The notes below the pieces were generated by a model. That model made no database searches. It was not told the DNA's origin and saw only the letters and a program-made list of their open reading frames with translations. A stretch of DNA of 64,000 nt from Vibrio splendidus (GTDB taxonomy: Bacteria > Pseudomonadota > Gammaproteobacteria > Enterobacterales > Vibrionaceae), in contig NZ_AP025509.1 of NCBI RefSeq assembly GCF_024347615.1, forward strand, positions 1,798,001 through 1,862,000. Direction: 5' to 3'. Numbering within the stretch: the first letter of the stretch is position 1; every line of letters starts with the position of its first letter. Positions 35,104 through 44,018 of the stretch are shown here, piece by piece. The translations under genes and the position numbers were made by a program.

Positions 35104-35805
35104 TTACCGAACAAAATGAGTTAGATTGTGTTCGAAAGCTTCCCATGAGGTTGGGCTACCTTCGTGGGTCAGTGGAAACAGCGGCTTATTTGGCTTGGCA
35201 TAGCTTAAACGATGTAGCCTCTGCGTGACATGATAGCTGTCTAGCCCAGAAATAGTGACTAAATCTAACGCTTCTAAATCTAGGTAGCCGTCCGGCATCA
35301 CGGCACGTTTTGGCGCGTGAATTGTAATAACTTCACCAATCAACATTTGAGTTTGGTTACTTTCAATTGTGATTTGTTCTTTGAAAGCCAAGCCTATTTT
35401 CAGAGGACTTTCCAAGACAAACGGAGCAGGGAACACATCATCGTAATAGGACGTGAGACCGACCGCGTTAAACTCTGAGATTGATTTAGGATAACGAGCG
35501 GAAGTTTGGTGGGCTTTTTGAACAAAGCCCGCACCGATGCTGTTGATGGTGAAGTGTCGAGTTTCTTGGATGTTCTCTAATGTATGACGGCGACTTTCTG
35601 CAGGTCGGACGATGAAGCCAAACAAGGGGGGATTTGACCCTAGGTGAACCACAGAACTCACCACAGCAAGATTTTCTAGCCCTTGTTTATCGCAGGTGCC
35701 AATAAGGTTGGCGCTTTTGAACCCCGATAAGGAGTTAATTAAACGAGCGCGCTCACGTTGATCCATTGCTTGGATATCTTGTCTTGAAAGGGTCATTTCC
35801 TTCAT
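35104..35805 (-). CDS. Flavin reductase-like FMN-binding split-barrel protein
   Basis: This 233-residue protein resembles flavin-reductase-like split-barrel proteins. Features are NLAVVSSVVHLGSNPPLFGFIVRPAESRRHTLENIQETRHFTINSIGAG (about 40-90), which matches the FMN-site region, and LIGEVITIHAPKRAVMPDGYLDLEALDLVTISGLDSYHV, which closes the barrel. It is likely cytoplasmic and FMN-binding. The frame begins at 35874, but ATG 35805 with GAAGAGA upstream is the better start. Its physiological partner is unknown. The gene is divergent from the ferric-reductase-like gene at 36039. Confidence 0.82.
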   Translation of the reverse strand: MKEMTLSRQDIQAMDQRERARLINSLSGFKSANLIGTCDKQGLENLAVVSSVVHLGSNPPLFGFIVRPAESRRHTLENIQETRHFTINSIGAGFVQKAHQTSARYPKSISEFNAVGLTSYYDDVFPAPFVLESPLKIGLAFKEQITIESNQTQMLIGEVITIHAPKRAVMPDGYLDLEALDLVTISGLDSYHVTQRLHRLSYAKPNKPLFPLTHEGSPTSWEAFEHNLTHFVR

Positions 35806-36038
35806 ATTTTCTCTTCTTCTCACTTTTATTTCGACGACTTGTTCACTAACCAATTCATATTTACGCAGAAGCATCCTCTATCGATCAGCAGAGTGGTTAG
35901 TTTGGGCGTGGGCAGCCCGTCTCTTTTATCTCTGCTACGGCACAACGGGCGAGATCCTTTGCATAGATTTACCTATGTTGACGTCGCTTTACATCACAGG
36001 AGCTAAAGTAATGATGTCGTCTTTATGAGTGTTAAAAA

Positions 36039-37370
36039 ATGAAATCAATCCGCAATATCATCTGGGCAATGATTGCCACAATGTCAGCCTTTTGGTTTGC
36101 GATGGAACCGCAACTCTTCGCTTCAAACAACGTATTTGAATGGCGCTCTGCCTTGATTTAGTACTCGGGTATTTTGTCTCTGATGTTAATGTCTATCACC
36201 ATGATTTTGGCGATGCGTTTGCCTATGGTTGAGAATTGGCTCAACGGTATGGATAAAGCGTATCGAGTCCACAAATGGCTAGGTATAGGCGGCGTAGCAC
36301 TGGGTGTGACACACTGGTTGTGGTACCAGATCCCTAAGTGGCTAGTGATGTCTGAAGTGTTGGCTAAGCCTGTTCGACACGATGGTTCAGGCCCTGCAAG
36401 AACATTGTCTGGTTGGGAAGCATGGGTCAATGGACTCCACGGCTTTGCTGAAAACATTGGAGAGTGGGGCTTTTACCTATTACTTGTTTTACTGGTGGCG
36501 TCGTTGTGGGCGGCTGTGAAATACAAACCGTTTAAACTGTCACATCGTTTTATGTCGGTCGCGTACCTATTGATCGCTTTTCACTCAGTATTACTTCTCA
36601 AACATGCCTATTGGGGCGAACCAATTTACTACCTAACAGTGGCATTTGCTTTGGTTGGGTCTGTTGCGGCGATTTACAGTTTATTGGGCTTTGTAGGGCG
36701 TCGTAATCGTCACTCTGCTTCTGTCGTTTCCATTCGCTACTTTCCCAAAGCTGAAGTGATGGAGTTAGTGCTAAAGCCAAGTTCATCATGGCGAGGACAC
36801 AAAGCAGGGCAGTTCGCATATCTGCGTTTTGGTAATGAAGATCCTCATCCGTTTACTATTGTTTCAGGTAGCGAAGACTCAGAACTGCGTTTCTTGATTA
36901 AAGAGTTGGGTGATTTTACTAATGGGTTAGTTGAGCGAGTAAAGGCGGGCGATGCGGTTACGGTGGAAGGGCCTTATGGTCGACTTGAGTTTGACCTAAA
37001 CAAGCCACAGATTTGGATTGCTGGTGGTGTCGGAATAGCGTCGTTTTTTGCAACGCTTGAAGCGCTCAAAACAGAGAAAACTCATCCTCGAATTGAACTG
37101 TTTTACTGTACTCGCGGTGTCGATGAGCATTTAGTCGATGAATTATGGCACCTTGCGCATCAAGTCGGTGTGAAGCTGAACGTAATAGATACCTTGCACT
37201 CTCCGCGATTAAATGCAGAGAGAATCGCGAGTCAATGTGGTGATCTAAACGTTTATGAGTTGTATTTTTGTGGGCCAGAGTTGTTCTCAACGTCGCTTAA
37301 AAAAGAACTCGATGCGTACAAGTTTAATGTTGACCAGAATTATCACGAAGAGCTGTTTGTGATGCGTTAA
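36039..37370 (+). pseudogene. Ferric reductase-like membrane flavoprotein interrupted by an amber codon
   Basis: The full-length frame starts at ATG 36039 (MKSIRNIIWAMIATMSAFWF) and continues in frame to 37370, but TAG occupies codon 41 at 36159-36161, where a Gln codon (CAG) one base different would read on. After it come about six helices of the ferric-reductase/NOX type with haem His candidates (HKWLGIGGVALGVTHW, YLLIAFHSVLLLKHAYW), then FAD/NAD domains: HPFTIVSG, GPYGRLEF, WIAGGVGIASFFATLE and the C-terminal YFCGPELFS. Translation could restart at TTG 36174, losing the first helix. I treat it as a nonsense-disrupted gene; a base-call error or readthrough are alternatives. Confidence 0.8.
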
Positions 37371-37563
37371 AAAGGCCGAATGAGGTATCAATAGCGTCAA
37401 GTTTGGCTCTTCGTTGCGGGGTTAAGGCAGCGGTTGGATTTGGTGTTATTGATACTTAACGACAAGCTCTAATTAAAAAGGCAAAAGTTACTCAATTTTT
37501 TATTGCAGCGGTTTGCTATTGAGCGATACCATGTACGGCTGTTTTATTGGTAAAGATTGCAAA

Positions 37564-37971
37564 ATGTCAGATGAAAAGCTCGCGCTAGAGTGGATGCGTC
37601 AACAAGCGCATAGAATTGATCCATATGTTATAAATCCATCATTTGATGAATGCGTTGAGTTGCTTGAGCCTGCCTTTAAGAAGGGCAAGAGTGTCGCGCA
37701 GCTAAAATATCTATTATCAGAAGCGGATCGCCGAGCTGGCGCTGCCGAGCGTAAACACGCCGCTTTAAAGTTCGCCAAAGAAAAAAGCCCAAAGGCAGGC
37801 CAAAACCTTCGCCTTCAAAGCAAGCTTCAACAAGTTCAGTTGGCATTAAAGTTAGCGACGGGCGATAACAACATGACCATATCGCAGTTCTGTTCTGAGT
37901 ATGATGTCAGTAAGCGAGACGGCAACGAAGCGTGGAATGAAAAGCTGGTTGAGCAGAATAATAAGAAGTGA
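37564..37971 (+). CDS. Hypothetical cytoplasmic protein
   Basis: This protein of about 135 residues starts at ATG 37564 (MSDEKLALEWMRQQAHRID), though the frame opens at 37513. It is basic and predicted helical, with a coiled-coil-like middle (AEADRRAGAAERKHAALKF-like, then NLRLQSKLQQVQLALKLA), and ends Lys-rich. I do not recognise a family. The ribosome site is weak, and it stands alone between the ferric-reductase-like gene and the convergent AGE-like gene. Confidence 0.65.
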   Translation: MSDEKLALEWMRQQAHRIDPYVINPSFDECVELLEPAFKKGKSVAQLKYLLSEADRRAGAAERKHAALKFAKEKSPKAGQNLRLQSKLQQVQLALKLATGDNNMTISQFCSEYDVSKRDGNEAWNEKLVEQNNKK

Positions 37972-38087
37972 TTTTTTCGATGTCTTATACTGTCTCACTG
38001 AGGCCCGATAAGATTTACTTGATCGTGAAAATTTGTTCATAAAGTCATTTCAAACCCTATCAATAAATGTTGTTCCACTGTATTTCA

Positions 38088-38121
38088 AAAGCCTGAAAAG
38101 CATCTTTTCTTCTCAGGCTTT
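38088..38121 (-). terminator. Possible terminator of the AGE-like gene
   Basis: AAAGCCTGA (38088-38096) pairs with TCAGGCTTT (38113-38121). On the minus strand a short TTTTG follows, so it is a weak candidate about 80 bases past the stop of the leftward gene. Confidence 0.5.
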
Positions 38122-38198
38122 GCGAACAGCTAGTCACTCATCTTTTTCGTCTTAACCGTAAACCACAGCTAAAAGTATCGATGAGCGAATATCAGATA

Positions 38199-39641
38199 TT
38201 AAGGTCGAATGTTGTTGAAGCTGACCTTCTTAGTTCCATCGTCTAGGTTCTCCAACTTAACCACGTCCCCTTGATAGTAATACGGTTCCATTGGCATATT
38301 GCTGTTGGTCGGTCTTGCGTAGTGCAATACAGCCAGTTTAGCGTCAACTTGCTGAGCATATAAATAGCCAATCAGCGCATGTTCAAATTGGTGATAGCCA
38401 TTGCCCCAATGGAAAGCTTTAGTTCGCTTAGGAGCAAGCCCAACGCCACCATATTTGTGGTCGACCCATACATCATGAAAGGTCGGTAGGGTGTATTGCA
38501 GGACGTCTTTCATTGAACCATCGACCAGCGAAACCGTCATGGCCGCTTGATCAAGCTCAGCCCACTCCCATGATGACGCCCACTGACTGTGCGGTCTGCT
38601 TTGCCAGCCCGTGATATCTTGCCCTTGCCACATTTTCTGAAGTCGCTCACCAAAGTAGTTAGATACATTGGCAAAGTCTTTCTGATATTGCGCCTGATCC
38701 AGAGTGTGTTTCATGCCGTCTAAACCAAACTCCGACCAATCGGAATTATCTAATGCATGACCGGTTAGATAGGTCATCCAATATGCTTTGATGGTGTGCC
38801 CAAAATCGTTGTGATTGGCATTCGGCATCATCGCAGCTTTATCGTGAATAGCCCCGTAGAAGCGTTGTTCATCTTCAGAATGGTATTGGTCAATCATGGC
38901 TTGCGTGAGCCAGTTTAAGTCATCAAGCCATTTTGATTTGATGGGCTCTTTGAGCAGAGGAGCGACTAATAACAGGTAGCCGTTTATTTGATCAAGTTGC
39001 GCGACCAGTTCGCGTCGTTTTGCACTGCCATCTTCACCGTCAGCAAGTACCCAAGCAAGACCACTGTTGTCGCTAAGTCGATATTTATCAAAGATAAAAG
39101 CTTGTTGGGCGATGAGTGCTTCTTCTACCTTTTTGTCTTGGGTCAGGTAGTAGTACATGGCAAGGCCAACTAATGCATACGCTTGATCTTGAGAGGTACG
39201 CTGCTGCCAATCCTGGCCTGCTTTTCCCTCTTTTGTGTAGCCGATAAAGCCACCATTTTGCTTATCTTCTAGCTGATCAATGATGTAGTAGGCACCTTGT
39301 TTGGCAAGCGCTAAAGCCTGCTTATCACCAGTAAGGTGGTAGAGCACGCCGTAGGCATAGGTTTGGCGTGATTTCATGCGTGTAAACTCCTTGCCAAAGT
39401 GCGGAGTGATCCAGCCTTTGTTCAATTCAGGACACACATCAGATACATCGAGCAAGGTACCATCATCACAGCGGAAAGTAGGGAAGTTGCCTACCGGTTC
39501 CCCCTGGGCGCTAGGCATTAGCCAATAAGGTGCAAGCCCTTTAGAAGCATGATTGATCCAGTCTTCTCCAGTGGGAAGAGTGACATTGGCAGATACAGTG
39601 AAACTGGCCACGCTGAGTAATGCGATCGTTGCTCGTAACAT
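38199..39641 (-). CDS. Secreted AGE-family epimerase-like protein
   Basis: This 480-residue protein begins with a signal peptide (MLRATIALLSVASFTVSA) and is predicted to form an alpha/alpha-barrel. Segments such as FTRMKSRQTYAYGVLYHLTGD, QNGGFIGYTKEG, RTSQDQAYALVGLAMYYYLT, DFGHTIKAYWMTYL and KAFHWGNGYHQFEHALIGYL parallel N-acylglucosamine 2-epimerase/cellobiose epimerase architecture, including His in barrel loops. It should be periplasmic or secreted, unlike cytoplasmic classical members. It could instead be an unsaturated glycuronyl-type hydrolase. ATG 39641 follows an AAGA-type weak site; the longer TTG form adds a non-signal prefix. Confidence 0.72.
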   Translation of the reverse strand: MLRATIALLSVASFTVSANVTLPTGEDWINHASKGLAPYWLMPSAQGEPVGNFPTFRCDDGTLLDVSDVCPELNKGWITPHFGKEFTRMKSRQTYAYGVLYHLTGDKQALALAKQGAYYIIDQLEDKQNGGFIGYTKEGKAGQDWQQRTSQDQAYALVGLAMYYYLTQDKKVEEALIAQQAFIFDKYRLSDNSGLAWVLADGEDGSAKRRELVAQLDQINGYLLLVAPLLKEPIKSKWLDDLNWLTQAMIDQYHSEDEQRFYGAIHDKAAMMPNANHNDFGHTIKAYWMTYLTGHALDNSDWSEFGLDGMKHTLDQAQYQKDFANVSNYFGERLQKMWQGQDITGWQSRPHSQWASSWEWAELDQAAMTVSLVDGSMKDVLQYTLPTFHDVWVDHKYGGVGLAPKRTKAFHWGNGYHQFEHALIGYLYAQQVDAKLAVLHYARPTNSNMPMEPYYYQGDVVKLENLDDGTKKVSFNNIRP

Positions 39642-39742
39642 GATGTTTATCTTAATGATTTGAATTTCGTTGAATATAAACAATCACATCTGCACATTGT
39701 GATTCGGTGATCACAATCGACCAAATTATTAAGGTTTAAATA

Positions 39743-39766
39743 AAGGCTCACAGACTGGTGAGCCTT
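39743..39766 (-). terminator. Terminator after the GST gene
   Basis: AAGGCTCAC/GTGAGCCTT (39743-39751 with 39758-39766) forms a hairpin with TTTATTT on its minus-strand exit, 18 bases past the GST stop. Confidence 0.82.
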
Positions 39767-39784
39767 GAAAGGGTGTCTTGTATT

Positions 39785-40432
39785 TTATACAGGCTTTCCC
39801 GCCTCATCTTCTTCAACCACATCGGTTTCTAAGCTTGCCTCTGCTAGCCATTTTTGTATTGATGGGCTGTTGAGCACGCGTTGTTGATACTGTGATGCCT
39901 TTTCGGAAAGTTGGATGCCATAGGTTTCTACACGTAAAGCCACAGGTGCAAACATCGCATCGGCAATCGACCATTCACCAAATAACCAACCTTTTGGATA
40001 TTGTTCCATTTGCGTCGACCATATGGCATCAATACGAGCGATGTCTTTCAATGCTTCTTCACTCAAAGCAAGCTTTCGTTGAGCGCGGCAGTTCATCGGC
40101 ATTTCATTTCTGACGGCGAAAAATCCAGAGTGCATCTCTGCAGAAATTGCTCGGGCATGGGCGCGTTCTTTCACTGAGCTAGGCCACGCTGCACCGTTCA
40201 AGTGGGCGTCGTTAACGTATTCGAGAATGGCCAATGAATCCCACACCGCAACGTCGCCGTCAACTAGGGTTGGAACCTTGGCCGTTGGCGTCACTTTCGC
40301 CAGAGTGTCGTAAAAATCAGAGGTGAATAGCTTGAGCTTGATGACTTCTGCATTGAGGTTGTAGTTATCGAATATTAGCCATGCGCGCAGTGACCAAGTT
40401 GAGTAGTTCTGGTTTCCAATATAAAGCTGCAT
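39785..40432 (-). CDS. Glutathione S-transferase-family protein
   Basis: This 215-residue protein has the GST thioredoxin-like N-domain (MQLYIGNQNYSTWSLRAWLIFDNYNL, then AKVPTLVDGDVAVWDSLAILEYVND with the cis-Pro and glutathione-binding ESLAI-like site) and a helical C-domain (FGEWSIADAMFAPVALRVETYG). It would conjugate or reduce a glutathione-linked substrate in the cytoplasm. AAGGAAG precedes the ATG. It is divergent from a LysR gene with two candidate operators in the gap. Confidence 0.9.
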   Translation of the reverse strand: MQLYIGNQNYSTWSLRAWLIFDNYNLNAEVIKLKLFTSDFYDTLAKVTPTAKVPTLVDGDVAVWDSLAILEYVNDAHLNGAAWPSSVKERAHARAISAEMHSGFFAVRNEMPMNCRAQRKLALSEEALKDIARIDAIWSTQMEQYPKGWLFGEWSIADAMFAPVALRVETYGIQLSEKASQYQQRVLNSPSIQKWLAEASLETDVVEEDEAGKPV

Positions 40433-40462
40433 AGTTGCTTCCTTGCGTTTAGTGGGTATGTA

Positions 40463-40536
40463 TTGAGCCTAGGGGCATGCATTTGAGCTTAGGGGATTGT
40501 ATTGCGGCGTACTAACGGATAATTTTGATGCAATAC
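40463..40536. promoter_or_regulatory. Direct repeats and LysR-type inverted repeat between GST and LysR genes
   Basis: TTGAGCCTAGGGG (40463-40475) and TTGAGCTTAGGGG (40483-40495) are direct repeats one 20-base period apart. Further right, GTATTGC (40499-40505) and GCAATAC (40530-40536) form an inverted repeat. Both elements lie in the divergent gap, where a LysR regulator normally binds. Confidence 0.5.
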
Positions 40537-40567
40537 ATTAATAAAAACGATGGGTGGTGATTTCAAT

Positions 40568-41401
40568 ATGGATATTGATGCTTTGCGAGGTTTTCTCGCG
40601 TTTGTGGAAACCAGTAGTTTCACACGTGCAGCGAAACAGATAAATCGCACCCAATCGGCATTCAGTGCTCAGATGCGTAAGTTGGAAGAAGAACTCAACG
40701 TCACTCTTTTCCAAAAAGAAGGGCGTAACTTAATACTCACTGAAGCAGGCTTAGCGCTGCGTTCTCATGCCGAACAGTTGGTCGCGCTCCACAATACAGC
40801 CCTCAAGCAAGTAAAGCGTTACGAAGACAAACAACCTCTGCGACTCGGCTGCCCTGAAGACTACAACGACACTATTCTGCCAAAAGTGATTCGCCTGTTG
40901 CAGAAAGCAGAACCCACCTGTTCTATTCAAATATTTAGCCTGCCGAGCATTACGCTCAGAGAGTGGTTGGATGATGGCCGTTTAGATGCGGCGATTGTCA
41001 CTCGAGCGCCCGACAGCGAAGAGGGGCATTGGCTCACCAGTGATATTGGGGTTTGGATTAGTAGCCCTGATTATGCGTTTGATGGTTCCAAGCCTGTTCC
41101 ATTAGCTTTGTTTCAAACGGACTGTAAATATCACGCTGCAGCAGTGAATGGTTTAACTAAGCAGGGCACGCCTTATCAGTTATTGGTGTGCAGTAATACC
41201 GCTTCTGCACAACGTGCCATCGTCAAAGCGGGTTTGGCCATTGGTGCGATGGGTAAACTGAGCGTGACTTCAGATTTGAGAATCCTCGATGATATGCCAC
41301 CGTTGCCTTCGGTCGATATTGTGCTGATCCTAGCGAGTAAGCATCATCCGGTATTGGATAAAGAGGTACTCAATCAGCTTGTGGAGTTAGACTCCAATTA
41401 G
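40568..41401 (+). CDS. LysR-family transcriptional regulator
   Basis: This 277-residue protein has the LysR helix-turn-helix at the N-terminus (DALRGFLAFVETSSFTRAAKQINRTQSAFSAQMRKLEEELNVTLFQKEGRNLILTEAG) and an effector-binding domain of periplasmic-binding-protein type (LRLGCPEDYNDTILPKVIRLL onward). The frame opens at 40550; ATG 40568 after GGTGGTGA gives the usual LysR start. Its divergent neighbour encodes a GST, a plausible target. Inducer unknown. Confidence 0.92.
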   Translation: MDIDALRGFLAFVETSSFTRAAKQINRTQSAFSAQMRKLEEELNVTLFQKEGRNLILTEAGLALRSHAEQLVALHNTALKQVKRYEDKQPLRLGCPEDYNDTILPKVIRLLQKAEPTCSIQIFSLPSITLREWLDDGRLDAAIVTRAPDSEEGHWLTSDIGVWISSPDYAFDGSKPVPLALFQTDCKYHAAAVNGLTKQGTPYQLLVCSNTASAQRAIVKAGLAIGAMGKLSVTSDLRILDDMPPLPSVDIVLILASKHHPVLDKEVLNQLVELDSN

Positions 41402-41445
41402 ATTTTTGCTCGGTGAGGGTAATGTTGAGTGCGGAACTAAAATAG

Positions 41446-41482
41446 ATAGGCCGAAAACATTGCGTTTATCGGCCTTATTTTT
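41446..41482 (+). terminator. Terminator between convergent LysR and chemoreceptor genes
   Basis: AGGCCGA (41448-41454) pairs with TCGGCCT (41469-41475) with a long loop, followed by TATTTTTA on the plus strand. Confidence 0.75.
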
Positions 41483-41501
41483 ATGGAAGACTGAACGTGA
41501 G

Positions 41502-43616
41502 TTAAGAAAGCTTGAACTTGCTTAACTCACCGTGCAAATCTCCGGCTTTCACTGTCAGCTCATTACTGATTGCTACTGATGATGTCATGGTGCCCATCAC
41601 TTCCACAGCGGTGTCATTGATGATCACTACATTGCGGTTAATCTCTTCTGATACTGAGCTTTGCTCTTCAGCCGCGGACGCAATCTGATTGTTCATGTCG
41701 TTAATCACTTCAATCGCTTGGTTGATTTCAGATAGTGCTAGATGTGCTGCTTGGGTTTCCCCTTTGGTGTCATTCGCTTGCTTCTGGCTTTGCTCCATCA
41801 ATATCACGATAGATTGAGTCTCTTGCTCTAGGCGAGCCAGCATCGAGCGAATCTCTTCTGTCGAACCTTGAGTGCGATTTGCGAGGTTACGCACTTCATC
41901 TGCCACGACAGCAAAGCCTCGTCCTGCTTCACCCGCACGTGCTGCCTCAATAGCGGCATTAAGCGCAAGTAAGTTGGTTTGTTCTGCAATACCACCAATC
42001 TCGCTCAAGATACCCTGAATAGCGGTGCTCGAATCGACCAAATTTTGCGTTTGTTGCTGTGCGTCATTTACCTGCACAGCCAAGCTGTCTACAGCGCTGG
42101 CGGCATTGTCCATGCGTGTCATGCCATTGAGACTGTTGCTTTGTACTTGGCTTGCTGCTGCGGCTGCTTGAACGGCTGAGCTTGCCACTTCTTGCGCTGT
42201 CGCACTCATTTCATTAATGGCTGTGGCAAGTGAGTTCACCTCGTTAACCTGAGAGTTCAACTGGTCACGTGAAACTTCCGCACGAGCTTGACCTTCTGTT
42301 GCGTTTTTATCTACTTGGTCGGCCGTTACCATAACGGTAAGTAGCATCTCTTGCATACGAGATAGGAAAGTATTGAACCAGTGTGCAAGCTGAGCGGTTT
42401 CATCTTTTCCTTTCACTTCAATGCGGTAAGTTAAGTCGCCTTCGCCTTGTGCTGCATCTTTAAAGCGCTCCACTAAGTTGTTTAGAACCTTGCCCAGAGA
42501 ATTGGCAATGAATGCCATTGAGGCAATGCCTAGAATAGCTGCGATGATCCCCGCCCACACACCTTTTTCAAGTGCTTTTGAATTCTGTGCATCACTCCAT
42601 TGTGTGTAGTCGTCGACGCTTTTTGTAAGGTGACTACTGGGAACTGACACCATGACTACCCATGGCGCATCACTCGTATCAATGGCTGTTATTGCGTACT
42701 CATCGCCGCCGAAATTAACAAGACCAGCCCCTTCTCGCTTAGCGATAGATTGAATTGTCGACCATTCGGATTCCAATTCAGAAGAGACTCTTTTACCCAC
42801 CATGTTTCCAGCTCGGCTGTTGGCGAGAGTTATGCCTTTCCATGATGTAATAAGGATTTTTCCTTCGCCATCAAACAAGTTACGTGCAAGCAATTCGCTT
42901 TGGCTTTGAAGCTCAAACAAAGACAAGTCAAAGCCAATTGAGCCAATGATTTTCCCGTCTTGTTTGATTGGTTGGCTGATGGTAGTGATGAGCTCTTGCT
43001 TGCCGCGAACTGGATAGAAATAGGGTTCCATCACAAATGTCTTACCGGTTTGGTATGGCATTAAGTGCCAGTCGTCTTTGCGCTCACCGTTGCTGTTGAG
43101 TTCGGTATTGCTGAAGCTCTCCATTGCGACGGCGTCAAAGCTGTTCTGATCATTTGGAGAGAAGAAAGGCGCAAGGTAGCCCTGACTGTTAAAGCCTAAT
43201 TCGGTGTCCAAGCTGATCTCGTTATTCAGATCGGTTTGTTGTGGCCAAGTCTTGTTCTCCCAAACCATGTAGCCAGCAAATACAGCTTTGTTTTGTGCTT
43301 CCAATGCGGCAGTAAACTGTTTAACGATAAGGTCTGCGCTTGCGTTGGTTTCTGAACTTAACTCAATAATGGATCGTGCTTGCTTAAGGTTTGCTAGTAC
43401 AGGATCAAGTTGGTTGGCAATGTTCAAACCTTGTTGAATGGCTGTGTTTTGTAAATCTGTCGTTGTGGCGTCTGTCAGCTGCGTCTTTACTTTTTCAGTG
43501 ACTTGTTTGTTCACATCGGTAAAGGCGCTGGTGGTCATGCCCATTGCGATCAACAGAGTGAAAGCCATCGCTCCACCTGCACTCACCGCAATTCGCGTAC
43601 GTATACTGTTAAACAT
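41502..43616 (-). CDS. Methyl-accepting chemotaxis protein with dCache-type sensor
   Basis: This 704-residue chemoreceptor has a first membrane helix near residues 8-30, a large periplasmic sensor of dCache type (about 35-335; segments [23 protein letters not shown] and [14 protein letters not shown] are typical), a second helix near 360, a HAMP domain and a cytoplasmic signalling domain with the highly conserved hairpin tip [41 protein letters not shown] near 560-600. It would sense an amino acid or organic acid and drive swimming through CheA. ATG 43616 follows AGGGAT; the frame's earlier start (43664) adds a nonfamily prefix. Single gene. Confidence 0.93.
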   Translation of the reverse strand: MFNSIRTRIAVSAGGAMAFTLLIAMGMTTSAFTDVNKQVTEKVKTQLTDATTTDLQNTAIQQGLNIANQLDPVLANLKQARSIIELSSETNASADLIVKQFTAALEAQNKAVFAGYMVWENKTWPQQTDLNNEISLDTELGFNSQGYLAPFFSPNDQNSFDAVAMESFSNTELNSNGERKDDWHLMPYQTGKTFVMEPYFYPVRGKQELITTISQPIKQDGKIIGSIGFDLSLFELQSQSELLARNLFDGEGKILITSWKGITLANSRAGNMVGKRVSSELESEWSTIQSIAKREGAGLVNFGGDEYAITAIDTSDAPWVVMVSVPSSHLTKSVDDYTQWSDAQNSKALEKGVWAGIIAAILGIASMAFIANSLGKVLNNLVERFKDAAQGEGDLTYRIEVKGKDETAQLAHWFNTFLSRMQEMLLTVMVTADQVDKNATEGQARAEVSRDQLNSQVNEVNSLATAINEMSATAQEVASSAVQAAAAASQVQSNSLNGMTRMDNAASAVDSLAVQVNDAQQQTQNLVDSSTAIQGILSEIGGIAEQTNLLALNAAIEAARAGEAGRGFAVVADEVRNLANRTQGSTEEIRSMLARLEQETQSIVILMEQSQKQANDTKGETQAAHLALSEINQAIEVINDMNNQIASAAEEQSSVSEEINRNVVIINDTAVEVMGTMTSSVAISNELTVKAGDLHGELSKFKLS

Positions 43617-44018
43617 AAGATCCCTGTAGCCAAATAGTGGTAGTTTTCCAGAGATTTTAAACAAGATAAGTGAATGGAAAATTCAAAATAATGAACACAA
43701 AAAGAATAGGGTGATCAAAATTATAAATAGGATTGCATAGTGCTCAGATTTATATCTTTTGGGCGTGTTCTATAAGGCAAGGAAATGGCCGTAATTATTT
43801 CATTAGCTATTTGTATTCATTGATCTTTTAAATTTATTGATGATATTTATTTGTCGGTAAATCAAGAAGTTGTAGTTTGAGAGTGTCCTGAATATGGATT
43901 ACTCATTACGTGACTTTGCTCACGCTTTAATTTAATCCCAAGCGCATTATATCCACTTGTAAAGTGTGTATTTATGCGTTGCATGTTCAATCTGAGGAAC
44001 CAAATCATTGTGCATGTT
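43617..44018. other. Spacer upstream of the chemoreceptor and 3-prime of the AcoR-like gene
   Basis: About 400 AT-rich bases separate two leftward genes. They contain the chemoreceptor promoter region; I found no gene, clear terminator or known site. Confidence 0.4.
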
